Assembly: GCA_003660235.1 (NCBI GenBank)
Contig: QGON01000059.1
Location: 1-64,000, forward strand
DNA length: 64,000 nucleotides
DNA from: a bacterium endosymbiont of Escarpia laminata
Lineage (GTDB): Bacteria > Pseudomonadota > Gammaproteobacteria > Chromatiales > Chromatiaceae
Direction: 5' to 3'
Shown: positions 40,161 to 49,907 of the stretch, piece by piece
How positions within the stretch are numbered: the first letter of the stretch is position 1
Layout of the letters: each line of letters opens with the position of its first letter
Made by a program: the position numbers and the translations under genes
Notes under the pieces: generated by a model
What the model saw: the letters and a program-made list of their open reading frames with translations, nothing else
Databases searched by the model: none
What the model was told of the DNA's origin: nothing

Positions 40161-42755
40161 TCACCGCAGCATCTTCCGGATACTGAATGTCAGCACCAGA
40201 GGCCATAACGCCCAATTGAGCAGCGAGATAAGAATCCCGACATCTTTTGGTGTTAGTGAACTGTTTAACCGGCAGTCCGGTTTGCTTGCTTCAGACTGTA
40301 GAGGAGCATCACGATTTGACTTTTCGTCGACATCCTGCAAATCACTGGAGCCTCTCAAATGAGGTGACGTTTTGCAAAATAAGTGTAGGCCTGACTCCTC
40401 TGCAAGTTCCCATTCATCCCGGGCAACAAGCCCAATGATAGGAATATGATAACGCAGTGATATAAAGAACGGCGTTGCGTCCTGCCATATAACCGCCGGT
40501 GGTATCTTGAGAGGCGCAAGTCCCTCTGCAGCACGCACCTCACGATAAGCAAGGCTGGGCTCGAAATTTTCACGCGTATAATAGAGGGGCATCATCAGCC
40601 CCCAAACTACACCGATGACCAGAAGAAGTCGTAGCGGCGTTGTGCCGTAACCGAGCAAGAGGGCAAAGGGCAGGTGCAGAAATATCCCTCTCAGAGACTC
40701 CAGGGGCAGACGAAAAAACCACCATTTACTGCGCCAGGCATCCCGCCACACCTGACGGCGCGCTCGCCGCTGGGCAGCACGGTAGATTGCATTGGCTTCG
40801 CTCTCATGCCCAGCATTTCGAACGGACTGTTCCGACCTCACATAGGTGTCACGCCTGAACATGGGATCGCAGGAGAGCAACGCCTGGAACTTGTCTGTCT
40901 GCTCATAGTTTCGAATATCCCAGGCACGCACCGACAGATCCTGCAGATGCAGTGGACGGGGAAAACGCTCTGTTCTTCCACCGAAAAGATGCTGCCACCG
41001 TTTATGTTCTACCCTCCGCGCCTCTATCCTTAATTCGCCAAGCTCGGCCGATGTCAAACGCAGGCCAATTCGATCGATATCACACTCTTTGAATGTTTCA
41101 GCATCAAAACTATTGTGTGAAATCACGAACCGAAACGCTTTCAGATATCTGAAGTCAGCCGCGCCTGGGATGTTTACGCTGTCCGTAACATTAAACTCAT
41201 CATTGATGGCAAAGAGTTCAACTTCACCTTGTGCCTGTAGCCCTCTCGCCACCACACAGCCGACCTTGACTCCATCAAGAAGTTCGTTTGCATACTCAGC
41301 ATCCGGTCGTTCCGAGATAAGATCCAGGCCGGTTAGATCAATGTCGTTATCACAACGAACCATAGTCAGGTCAAGATTTGCAGCTGTCGCACGGCGTAAT
41401 TTCGTATCATTTTTTGGCAGGCGATCCCGCACCATTTTTGGCGTTTTATACGAGGCAAGCAGTGTTGTCCGCGAACGAAAGGCGATATCACCCGCAATAC
41501 GGCTATCGTTTAGCCTGATCGCCCCGGCCACTGTGACATTGACGAAGTCACACTCACCACGGATATTCGATTGGCATATTTCAAGATGCCCCCCAACATA
41601 TGCGCCCTCGGAAAGAAAATCGATCGAATGATTTGAGCCGCCAGCGTTATTTGTATACTGCAAGGTACTGCGCCAGAAAAGAATGTCACCTTCAATGTCG
41701 GCGCCGTTGATAAAGAGCCCTGGAGCACCTTTAGTATGGTCCGCACCGGTCACAACGAGCAACGGCATTCGCACATCGCCGTGTATTCGCGCATTGCTCA
41801 GCGTTATCCCACCCAGTATGCAGGGTCCGGCTTCAGCAGGGGATGGATATTCGAATATTCCTAAGACAATAGTCCCGGACTCCAAAGAATACAGGCTTAG
41901 CAGACCATCAACGCGCGTACTCTCTATCTTTAAATGCCCGGATATTTTTGCCGCCGCAAAATTTAGCGTTCCACTGACCGCAGTATGTGCGACCACACTT
42001 AAACCATCATCCGCATGCTTCATGAAAGGCGCTATAAACACGGTACTTTCGAAAACTGAACCCCAGCAGGAAAAGTCACCGAGAACCTGCAATCCGATTA
42101 TATTGACCGTTCCTTTAACCCGAATATTGGTTGCGCTGACATCCCCTCTGATCAGGGACTCTCGATAAGCTCCGTTCTTACAAAAATATGACCCATGTTG
42201 TCCCCAACAGCTAAAATCAAAATCCCCGCCAATCCTTGCATTATCGAGAGTAACGGCATTTAGATTCGTGGGGTCTGACGAGTTGATTTCACATCCACGG
42301 ATGCTCGCATTCTGCTCTACCTGAAGGCCCTTTGCCAAAACCGTGCCGTGGACCGTAGTACGATCCAAAACAAAACTTCCTTCAACCTGCAGCCCATTCA
42401 AATCAAGCGAAACTGCATCCAGAAGACGTTTCCCCCATAAAGAGGGAATATCCAAAACATCCACATCATCGAGAATAAAATCCCCAACAACCCTGACATT
42501 CCGAAAGGCAACTGTTTTTGAAAATGTACAACCGGAGAAGTCAGCGCCCCCTTCAAACTTAGTGCCGGTAAAGTCGACTTCACCCTCAAAGCAGGTATAC
42601 AACGCCCGCATTGGAAAAGTTACACTTTCTCCACGAAACTGGACGGCACCGCGTACACGCTTATGTTCAATCGCAGCCATATCGCCACGCTTTAGCGCTG
42701 CGACAAACATATCCGCGTCGATAATCTCGTTTGAAACAAGCGTGGATTCAGTCAT
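40161..42755 (-). CDS. Beta-solenoid membrane protein, pentapeptide-like
   Basis: An 864-residue protein of unknown function. Residues about 40-560 consist of repeated strands with a G-D/H-hydrophobic-x-hydrophobic rhythm (ARIGGDFDFS, IRGDVSATNIRVKG, ISGHLKIESTRVDG, SRIAGDIAFRS), as in right-handed beta-solenoids. The N-terminus (FEGEVDFTGTKFEGGADFSG) is pentapeptide-like. After a basic stretch (IYRAAQRRARRQVW, about 660-675) come a transmembrane helix at about 708-727, a SLRYHIPIIGLVARDEW segment like the re-entrant loop of pentapeptide membrane proteins, and a final helix at 843-858. It is the second gene of an operon; the partner ends 23 bases upstream. The two may form a membrane-linked accessory system. 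Confidence 0.65.
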   Translation of the reverse strand: MTESTLVSNEIIDADMFVAALKRGDMAAIEHKRVRGAVQFRGESVTFPMRALYTCFEGEVDFTGTKFEGGADFSGCTFSKTVAFRNVRVVGDFILDDVDVLDIPSLWGKRLLDAVSLDLNGLQVEGSFVLDRTTVHGTVLAKGLQVEQNASIRGCEINSSDPTNLNAVTLDNARIGGDFDFSCWGQHGSYFCKNGAYRESLIRGDVSATNIRVKGTVNIIGLQVLGDFSCWGSVFESTVFIAPFMKHADDGLSVVAHTAVSGTLNFAAAKISGHLKIESTRVDGLLSLYSLESGTIVLGIFEYPSPAEAGPCILGGITLSNARIHGDVRMPLLVVTGADHTKGAPGLFINGADIEGDILFWRSTLQYTNNAGGSNHSIDFLSEGAYVGGHLEICQSNIRGECDFVNVTVAGAIRLNDSRIAGDIAFRSRTTLLASYKTPKMVRDRLPKNDTKLRRATAANLDLTMVRCDNDIDLTGLDLISERPDAEYANELLDGVKVGCVVARGLQAQGEVELFAINDEFNVTDSVNIPGAADFRYLKAFRFVISHNSFDAETFKECDIDRIGLRLTSAELGELRIEARRVEHKRWQHLFGGRTERFPRPLHLQDLSVRAWDIRNYEQTDKFQALLSCDPMFRRDTYVRSEQSVRNAGHESEANAIYRAAQRRARRQVWRDAWRSKWWFFRLPLESLRGIFLHLPFALLLGYGTTPLRLLLVIGVVWGLMMPLYYTRENFEPSLAYREVRAAEGLAPLKIPPAVIWQDATPFFISLRYHIPIIGLVARDEWELAEESGLHLFCKTSPHLRGSSDLQDVDEKSNRDAPLQSEASKPDCRLNSSLTPKDVGILISLLNWALWPLVLTFSIRKMLR

Positions 42756-42778
42756 TATCTTTCCAAATAGTATTCTGG

Positions 42779-44359
42779 TTATGGCAACACAAAATCGCGA
42801 GGGAGACGCAGGAGAAAATGCGTCTTGGTAGTAAAGAGTTCCGGCACCATACCCAAACGGCCCATCACCGGCGTATCATCATCCATAGCGACACTCCCAT
42901 CAGGATAAACATGAAAACATGCATGAAAAAATTTATCTGAATAGGCTATGAAGGCATCAGCAACCATAAAGCTTTTGTCAGGGTCACTGACCGGCCAGAT
43001 CCGAATTGGTCTTATAGTATCAGACAGCACATCGCGCTGATCTTTCGAGTGACAGCGCCACTTGGCATCGTCTATCGATTCCACAATATGGAACAGGCCT
43101 TCATCACCATGCACCATGTCGCAAAAGAAATCGAGATACTCAGCAGCAGTTGTGCTGTTCAGATTAAGTTTGTAGGCAGCATTTAGCTTATGAAGCGTGG
43201 CCGACATACCATTGAGCGGAACAAGTCGATCGACACCTTCAGGAACTTCAGAATCTGCGATTGCGAAAAGCATCTCAGTTCGCCGGGGGTATCCCCCCCG
43301 CCGGTCTATTATTTCGTAGTGACGGTGTCCGGTATAGAATGAGAGTGTCTTGCGCAAAACACGCAATTCATCCCCTATATCTTCAGTCCAGGGCAACTGC
43401 ATCCAAGCATCGGGAATATGATAATCGAGACAGCGTTCGTTTATACATGAAAAAAGTTCTCTGGCTTCACCCCTTAGGGCATCATCTTCAGATGGCCAAA
43501 TCTCAATCCATCGATGCTCGGAAAAACGTCGCTCAAAATTCATCAACGATTCATGCAGAACCTCATCCGCATCCGCATCGGCTTCACTATCAGACGGACG
43601 CCAACTTTTCAGGCCTTTCAAAGCACGTTGCGATTTCTTATTGTTTTCAGCACGGCGTTCAGGAGATGGAATATCAAGAAGGTGAAGCACTGGGGCGCAC
43701 CATGTCTGTTCCAAACCAACGACAGTGCCTGGTGTTTTCGGTTGCGGAAAAACACAATCTTCCATGAGCAATTTATACTCGATATTTGGAAGAAAACCTT
43801 TTTTATAACCCAGGGATACTTGGTATAACGCTTCTCTCTCACGATCCAGAATGACTGGTCCGTCATTACCTGATTCTCTCTCCAGAAAATCATCCCAGCG
43901 TTCTTGCTCAATATTTTCCGGACGCGGCACCTCATCCAGGCTTAATGCGAGGCTCTGTTTTTTTCTCCTGACTGATCCGGTTGTAAAATAGAGTGCAATA
44001 TAGGCTAATGCATGTTTTTTAAAATCAATCTTCTCCGTATAGATCTCCCTGATCACATTGAGAAATGTCTCTGCACGGAAATCAACCAGAAAAGTATGTT
44101 TTGGTGTATCCCAGACAAAGGCGATCGCATCTTCGGCACCTTCGATAGCGCTCCAATTGAAGACCCACAGATATAGATCTGTTGCGAAAGGGATTGAAAT
44201 ACGTTCAGCCCCGAGAAATTCGCGTGAGGAACGGAAGGCGGGGGAAATGGATGTTTCGACCAGGCGAACAAGGAACGGTCGTTTATAGGATAACTTGTGC
44301 GCGGAATACCAGTCGCTGTCGTGTAATTCCTTTGGAAAATTATCGAATTTTATTTCCAT
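42779..44359 (-). CDS. Large soluble protein of unknown function, partner of the solenoid gene
   Basis: A 526-residue protein from ATG 44359 (MEIKFDNFPKELHDSDWY), with AAGGA 7 bases upstream; the frame reaches 44389. No signal peptide or membrane segment is seen. It is rich in Trp, Asp and Glu, with repeated aromatic segments (DLYLWVFNWSAIEG, RWIEIWPSEDDALRG, IRPIRIWPVSDPDKSF). I recognise no domain. The gap to the 864-residue membrane protein gene is 23 bases and both read leftwards, so they probably form one operon. The region is more AT-rich than its neighbours, suggesting transfer. Confidence 0.6.
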   Translation of the reverse strand: MEIKFDNFPKELHDSDWYSAHKLSYKRPFLVRLVETSISPAFRSSREFLGAERISIPFATDLYLWVFNWSAIEGAEDAIAFVWDTPKHTFLVDFRAETFLNVIREIYTEKIDFKKHALAYIALYFTTGSVRRKKQSLALSLDEVPRPENIEQERWDDFLERESGNDGPVILDREREALYQVSLGYKKGFLPNIEYKLLMEDCVFPQPKTPGTVVGLEQTWCAPVLHLLDIPSPERRAENNKKSQRALKGLKSWRPSDSEADADADEVLHESLMNFERRFSEHRWIEIWPSEDDALRGEARELFSCINERCLDYHIPDAWMQLPWTEDIGDELRVLRKTLSFYTGHRHYEIIDRRGGYPRRTEMLFAIADSEVPEGVDRLVPLNGMSATLHKLNAAYKLNLNSTTAAEYLDFFCDMVHGDEGLFHIVESIDDAKWRCHSKDQRDVLSDTIRPIRIWPVSDPDKSFMVADAFIAYSDKFFHACFHVYPDGSVAMDDDTPVMGRLGMVPELFTTKTHFLLRLPRDFVLP

Positions 44360-44487
44360 GGCGTTTTCCTTGTCATAACGATCAAACAAGCACAGGCAGA
44401 TACGACATCGCCTTTTTCATCATACAGAAATAGAGTTCGTTGTGACAAAAAGTGTCTCCTTGAAAATACCACCAAGTTTCCCTTCCC

Positions 44488-45216
44488 TCAGCCGCTATAC
44501 AGCAGACAGCGCCTGTATGCCCCATCCAGCATACTGGTTGCAGCAGAAAGAGCCTCTGCCAGTTCTTCCAAGTCTTCCAGATCCAACTGCTGTGCCAGCA
44601 TCGCCTTTTCCGCACCTGACTCCACCGCATCGAGCAGCCGAAGCCACAGACGCCAGCGAACTCGCTGAGCCGACACTTTCGGTGCCGCTATTTTGCCTGC
44701 CTTTATGCGCCTGCTCTGTTCTATCTGCAGCCTACGCTTGGCCTGGGCCAACTGTTCCGGTAGCGGGATCGCCAGGTCGAAAAGTATCGCCGCCTGTTCT
44801 GCCCGCCATTCGTCACCTGGTTCTTCAAGCAGGCGTGGCGCTATTGAAAATTCCCGCCAGGCCAGTCTCTCTTCGCCCACTGGATCGTCATCCGCCGGGT
44901 CGGGAGGGAATTTGTAGAAGCCCCAACGCGCACCCATGGCGCATTCGACCAATACCTTGTCACCTTCGATGCGACAGTCGCTCTCACTGCATTCACTGGC
45001 CGCCACCCAGGATCTGGGATCCAGCTTCCAGGCACAGAAATCCCGGTTTGGCGGTCTGCCGTAGGCTGCCTCAAGCAGTTGCCATGTCTCATTGAAGGTT
45101 CTCCACTCCCTGCGGTAATCGGGATTGCGCCGCAGAAACTCCCAGGCCCATTGGGCTCCGCTCAACCTTTCTGTGAAACCGTAGTCATCGGCTAAACGCC
45201 AGTCCTTCATCGGCAT
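44488..45216 (-). CDS. DUF6499/DUF2285 regulator, FseA-like
   Basis: A 242-residue protein with two recognisable parts. Residues about 3-36 (DWRLADDY, then LSGAQWAWEFLRRNPDYRREW) match DUF6499, a transcriptional-regulator-like domain. The C-terminal 90 residues (RLWLRLLDAVESGAE, DLEDLEELAEALSAA, DGAYRRCLLY) match DUF2285. In ICEMlSymR7A the excision activator FseA joins these two domains by a programmed frameshift; here they are fused in one frame. No integrase, relaxase or conjugation gene is in the window, so it is an orphan or the edge of a decayed element. Confidence 0.65.
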   Translation of the reverse strand: MPMKDWRLADDYGFTERLSGAQWAWEFLRRNPDYRREWRTFNETWQLLEAAYGRPPNRDFCAWKLDPRSWVAASECSESDCRIEGDKVLVECAMGARWGFYKFPPDPADDDPVGEERLAWREFSIAPRLLEEPGDEWRAEQAAILFDLAIPLPEQLAQAKRRLQIEQSRRIKAGKIAAPKVSAQRVRWRLWLRLLDAVESGAEKAMLAQQLDLEDLEELAEALSAATSMLDGAYRRCLLYSG

Positions 45217-45349
45217 TGAGTTTTTCCTGATTTTGGAATGGGCTGAAAGAGATCTCTCACTCCATTCGAGATGACAATGAATTATTTTATCAGAACGACT
45301 TTAGCTCACCACACTTGCGGAGACTGGTTCAACCCTCCAGAATCATTGT

Positions 45350-46495
45350 ATGAAGACACCCAATCTAATGGAGATGACCCGGACCCTGATCGCTGCGCCT
45401 TCGGTAAGCAGCGTCAACCCTTCGTGGGACATGGGCAATCAGCCGGTAATCGAAGTTTTGAGCGGCTGGCTCGAATCACTCGGCTTCAAGATCGAGATAG
45501 TGCCGATCCCAGGTCACAGGAACAAGTTCAATCTGGTAGCCAGCGCCGGTAGCGGCAGTGAAGGTCTGGTGCTATCCGGCCATACCGACACTGTGCCGTT
45601 CGACGAGGAGAAGTGGCACAGCGATCCCCTGCAGCTCGTCGAAAGGGATAACCGTTTCTACGGCCTCGGCACCACCGATATGAAGGGGTTCTTTGCGGTT
45701 GTCATCGAGGCAATCCGCGAACTGCCGTTGCACGATCTGAAACAACCGCTGACCCTGATCGCCACCGCCGATGAGGAGAGCACCATGTGCGGCGCCCAGG
45801 CACTCGTCGACCTGCATCGCCGGCTGGGGCGTCATGCATTGATTGGCGAACCGACCGGGCTAAAGCCGATTCGTATCCACAAGGGGATCTCCATGGAGTC
45901 GATTCGGCTGACCGGCCGCTCCGGCCACTCCAGCGACCCGTCACTGGGGGTCAATGCCCTTGAGGGAATGCACCGGGTCATCGGAGAGGTGTTGCAATGG
46001 CGTGACGATCTGCAGCAGCGCTATCGCAATCCTGCGTTCGAAGTTGAGGTGCCAACCATTAATCTCGGGCATATCCACGGCGGCGACAACCCGAACCGCA
46101 TCTGCGGCGAGTGCGAACTCCAGTTCGATCTGCGCCCACTGCCGGGTATGGCGCTGAGTGACTTGAGAGCCGAGATATCGGCCCGTCTTGAGCGGCTGCT
46201 TAGGGGCAGCGGTCTGACCTGGGAGCTGGTACCTGTCTTCGCTGGCATCCCGGCGATGGAGACTCCAAAGAGTGCCGCCATCGTGCAGGCAGTCGAGTCC
46301 CTCACCGGTTTTCCGGCGGGTGCTGTCGCCTTCGGCACCGAAGGACCCTATCTGAACGAGATGGGCATGGAGACGGTGATCTGCGGTCCCGGTCATATCG
46401 ATCAGGCCCATCAACCCGATGAGTACCTTCCCCTTGAACATATCCAGCCTGCAATCAAACTGATACAGTCGCTGGTGAAGAGATTCTGTTTGTGA
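45350..46495 (+). CDS. argE: Acetylornithine deacetylase
   Basis: A 381-residue M20 metallopeptidase that deacetylates N-acetylornithine to ornithine in the linear arginine pathway. Metal ligands show in LSGHTDTVPFDEEKW (His), YGLGTTDMKGFF (Asp) and ATADEESTMCGA (Glu/Glu), and the dimerisation domain follows (KGISMESIRLTGRSGHSSDP). The C-terminal histidine is in CGPGHIDQAHQPDEY. Length is normal. argA lies 34 bases downstream, so the first and fifth steps of arginine synthesis are encoded together. Confidence 0.93.
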   Translation: MKTPNLMEMTRTLIAAPSVSSVNPSWDMGNQPVIEVLSGWLESLGFKIEIVPIPGHRNKFNLVASAGSGSEGLVLSGHTDTVPFDEEKWHSDPLQLVERDNRFYGLGTTDMKGFFAVVIEAIRELPLHDLKQPLTLIATADEESTMCGAQALVDLHRRLGRHALIGEPTGLKPIRIHKGISMESIRLTGRSGHSSDPSLGVNALEGMHRVIGEVLQWRDDLQQRYRNPAFEVEVPTINLGHIHGGDNPNRICGECELQFDLRPLPGMALSDLRAEISARLERLLRGSGLTWELVPVFAGIPAMETPKSAAIVQAVESLTGFPAGAVAFGTEGPYLNEMGMETVICGPGHIDQAHQPDEYLPLEHIQPAIKLIQSLVKRFCL

Positions 46496-46529
46496 TCTTC
46501 TGTTAGCCAGACTCTGAATAGGCAGAAAA

Positions 46530-47864
46530 ATGGTCTCTAAAAAGCAAACAACCGACCCTTTCGTGACCTGGTTTCGCGACGCATCCCCCTATATCCACGC
46601 CCATCGTGGACGCACCTTCGTCGTCTGTTTCGGTGGAGAGGCGGTTGCGGACAGGTGCTTTCCGAACCTGATCCACGATCTTGCCATTCTCCAGGGACTG
46701 GGAATCCGTCTGGTGCTGGTACACGGTGCACGTCCCCAGATCGAAGAGCGGCTGCAGGCACGCGGCGCCAAGATGCAGTACATCGATGGCCTGCGGGTAA
46801 CCGACGATGCAGCGCTGGCCTGCGTCAAGGAGGCCGCCGGCGCCGTGCGGGTGGAGATCGAGGCCCTGCTCTCCATGGGACTCTCCAACTCTCCCATGGC
46901 AGGAGCGCGTATCCGGGCAGCCTCCGGTAACTTCGTGACGGCTAAACCCATCGGCGTCAGAAACGGTACCGACTACGGTCATACCGGAGAGGTTCGCCGC
47001 ATCGACTCTGCAGCCATCGAGCAGCGCCTGGAAACCGGTGCGATTGCCATCATCCCCCCGATCGGCTACTCCCCGACCGGCGAGGTATTCAATCTGAGCG
47101 CCGCCGATGTCGCTGCATCCGTGGCCATCGCCTTGGGGGCGGATAAGCTCATCAGTCTGGTGGAGGGCAAAGGGCTGACCGACTCACGGGGGCGCCTCAT
47201 CACCAATGTGGTGCCACGGGATGTGGACACCATCCTGTCACGGCGCAAACGGCTGCCGGAGGATATCTGTCAGCATCTGCGGGCGGCGGTCACCGCCTGC
47301 CGCAGCGGCGTCAACCGCATCCATCTGCTCGACCGGAAGGGTGACGGCGCGCTGTTGCAAGAGCTCTTTACCCGCGACGGCTCAGGCACCCTGATCACTG
47401 CGGAACCCTATGAGGAGACCCGCACCGCCACCATCGACGATATCGGCGGCCTGCTGGAACTGCTGGCACCGCTGGAGGCGGAGGGGGTTCTGGTGCGGCG
47501 CTCACGGGAACTGTTGGAAACCGAGATCGAACGCTTCACGCTGATGGAACGTGACGGCATGGCCATCGCCTGCGCCGCCCTCTACCCCTATGCCAAGGAA
47601 GGGATGGCAGAGATTGCCTGTGTCGTCGTACACCCCGACTACCGGGACGGTGGGCGTGGGGACAGGCTGCTGGAACAGATGGAGGCCGCTGCCCGTGCCC
47701 AGGGCATCCGGCAGCTGTTTCTACTCACCACCCATAGCGCCCACTGGTTCCGGGAGCGGGGTTTCGTTACCGCCGAGCTGAAATCCCTGCCGATAAAACG
47801 TCGGCAGCTGTATAACTATCGGCGCAATTCAAAGGTGCTGATCAAGCAACTCTCCGGGAGCTGA
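46530..47864 (+). CDS. argA: N-acetylglutamate synthase (kinase-like plus GNAT domains)
   Basis: A 444-residue ArgA. The N-terminal amino-acid-kinase-like domain (residues about 20-290; FVVCFGGEAVADR, LVLVHGARPQIEERL) carries the arginine regulatory site. The C-terminal GNAT domain (about 295-440; EIACVVVHPDYRDGGRGDRL) transfers the acetyl group to glutamate, the first step of arginine synthesis. The acetyl-CoA motif RDGGRGDRLL is complete. It is probably co-transcribed with argE; no ArgR operator was identified. Confidence 0.94.
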   Translation: MVSKKQTTDPFVTWFRDASPYIHAHRGRTFVVCFGGEAVADRCFPNLIHDLAILQGLGIRLVLVHGARPQIEERLQARGAKMQYIDGLRVTDDAALACVKEAAGAVRVEIEALLSMGLSNSPMAGARIRAASGNFVTAKPIGVRNGTDYGHTGEVRRIDSAAIEQRLETGAIAIIPPIGYSPTGEVFNLSAADVAASVAIALGADKLISLVEGKGLTDSRGRLITNVVPRDVDTILSRRKRLPEDICQHLRAAVTACRSGVNRIHLLDRKGDGALLQELFTRDGSGTLITAEPYEETRTATIDDIGGLLELLAPLEAEGVLVRRSRELLETEIERFTLMERDGMAIACAALYPYAKEGMAEIACVVVHPDYRDGGRGDRLLEQMEAAARAQGIRQLFLLTTHSAHWFRERGFVTAELKSLPIKRRQLYNYRRNSKVLIKQLSGS

Positions 47865-47899
47865 TTCGGGCAATATGGTGTCCGGCATCAGGATGAGGA

Positions 47900-49907
47900 A
47901 TGGGCGCACCTAACTGGCTGGTCTGGTTTGGCAGGATTACCGCAATCGTGGCGGTGCCGATCTGTCTCTTCTACCTCTCCTCGTTCACTCCCGATGAACG
48001 CCCTACCCTGGAACAGATGCTGCCGCCCCAGGACCAAGGCAGACTGGAGGAGATCCGGACAATCTTCGGTATCGAGCCGAACCGGGTCATCATCGGCATC
48101 AAGGCGGAGGCGGAACCCGACAGTATCGAGAAGTTAAAGCAGCAGATCAGTGCCATCGACGATGTTGCCGATGTCATGGAACGCTCCATCGGTGGGCAAT
48201 ATGCCTGTCTGCTAATCATCAGCATCACCGCCGGCAACTCAACCATGCAGGCGGCGCGCCGACTCGAAAAGGCAATAGCGGCAGTGACTGCAACGTTTGC
48301 CGATACCGTCGCCGCTACTATCGGCACACCACAGATTCGGGTCGCGTCCTGGCAGGGTGCCTACGAAGATATAAGAGACATCCTGCCCTGGCTCCTGATC
48401 TCGGTGACACTGATTCCCTATCTCTTCTTCAGAAGCCTGAGCGCCTTGCTCTTTCCACTCTTTGTCGCCAGCATCTCCTGCACCCTTATCCTACTTCTGG
48501 TGCAACACTTTGAACGCAACACGGGACTGATTGCGGTGGTACTCATCCCCATCGTCTGGTCCATTGCAACCCTCGACGCCATCCATCTGATCGACCGCAC
48601 TGCCCGTCTTGCAGGCAAGCGCGATACCTTTTATTTAGGCGGTGAAGTTCGTGCATTGGCCCATCCCTGTCTGCTGACCAGCCTCACCACCGCCGGCGCA
48701 CTGCTCATATTGGCGCTACAGGAGGATTCACCCTTACTGCACGATCTGGGGATTTGGGCAGGCGTCGGCGCGCTACTGGCCTATCTGCTGACTTTTTTCA
48801 CCGGAACACTTTTTCTCTCTAGCGGGATCAGGCATCGACCCGTCCCGAACTGGCCAAGGTATCTTGCGCTGCAGGCAGTCCGCTATTCGCAACACCATGC
48901 GAAGTGGATCCTGACAGCATGGATTGCGCTACTCTGCATCGCCCTTTCAGGACTGCCGTCACTGCAACTGACAGTACGCTTTCCCAATCTTTTTCACGCC
49001 TCCCATACACTTGAAGGGGAGATCGATAAACTTGCCGCGATGAGTGGAACTGATCTGCGGCCCGTAGATGTTTTCATCGAGGCGGTAGACGACGCTGGCG
49101 CTGACAGGATGGCTCTGCTGAATGCAGCCAGGGCAGTAAGGAACTACGCCAAAACATGGCCCGAGACGAAAATGGTTCTGCCGTTTGCGGGAGGGTTGGA
49201 AACAACTACGGCGTCGAAACCCGGCACAGCAGAAGCAGCGCTCTCAGACTGGTTCAAACCCGACAGCGCCACCGCACGGGTGCAGCTCCATTTTGCCCCC
49301 CACTCTTTTCAACGCCACAGCGAACTCATCGATTGGCTGAGACATTTCGACCGCACGGTATTGTCTCAGCACCGGCTCTGGTTCGGCGGCACAGGTTACG
49401 ACTACCACCGCATGGAGCAGCTGGGCGCCAAAGCCGGCATGATGGGTCTGACCGGATCACTGGCAATCATCATGGCAACCCTTCTCTGGACCTTCCGTGG
49501 CGACACAGACAACCTTGTCCCGGCGTTGATCGCTCTGCTGCTGCCAGCCCTGCTGATCGGCGGGATAATGGGCCATGCAGGCATCCCCTGGAGCCTGGGC
49601 ATGATGCTCCTGCCGGTTATCTATATCGGCCTGGCGGTGGACTACACCCTGCATCTGCTATGGCCACTGCGGCATGGCAAACGCTCTCTCCATAGACGGC
49701 TGCAAAGCAGCGCTTTGCGGGTCGGCGCTACTGGCGACCACCGCTGTTATCGCCACCTGCACCGCAGCACTCTCCCGGTCGGCCATTCAGGTCAACAGGG
49801 AACTCGGCGGCCTGCTGGCAGTGGGTCTCACTCTCGCACTGCTGTGCAGTCTCACCCTTACGCCAGCGATTTTCAGGCTTTGGAAACACAGATCAGTTCA
49901 ATACTGA
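47900..49907 (+). pseudogene. MMPL/RND-family exporter, frameshifted near the 3' end
   Basis: A large membrane protein with an N-terminal helix, a periplasmic loop, then helix clusters (ILPWLLISVTLIPYLFFRSL, TLDAIHLIDRTARLAG) and a second half with YIGLAVDYTLHLLWPLRHG, as in MMPL (SSD) transporters. Around 49680-49695 the frame shifts. The frame from 47900 runs on as non-hydrophobic sequence to 50005, while the proper last two helices (GSALLATTAVIATCTAALS, ELGGLLAVGLTLALLCSLT) are in the next frame, ending at 49907. One extra base would explain it. Mutation or sequencing error is unresolved. It follows argA by 35 bases and overlaps the convergent lipoprotein gene by 35 bases. Confidence 0.75.
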
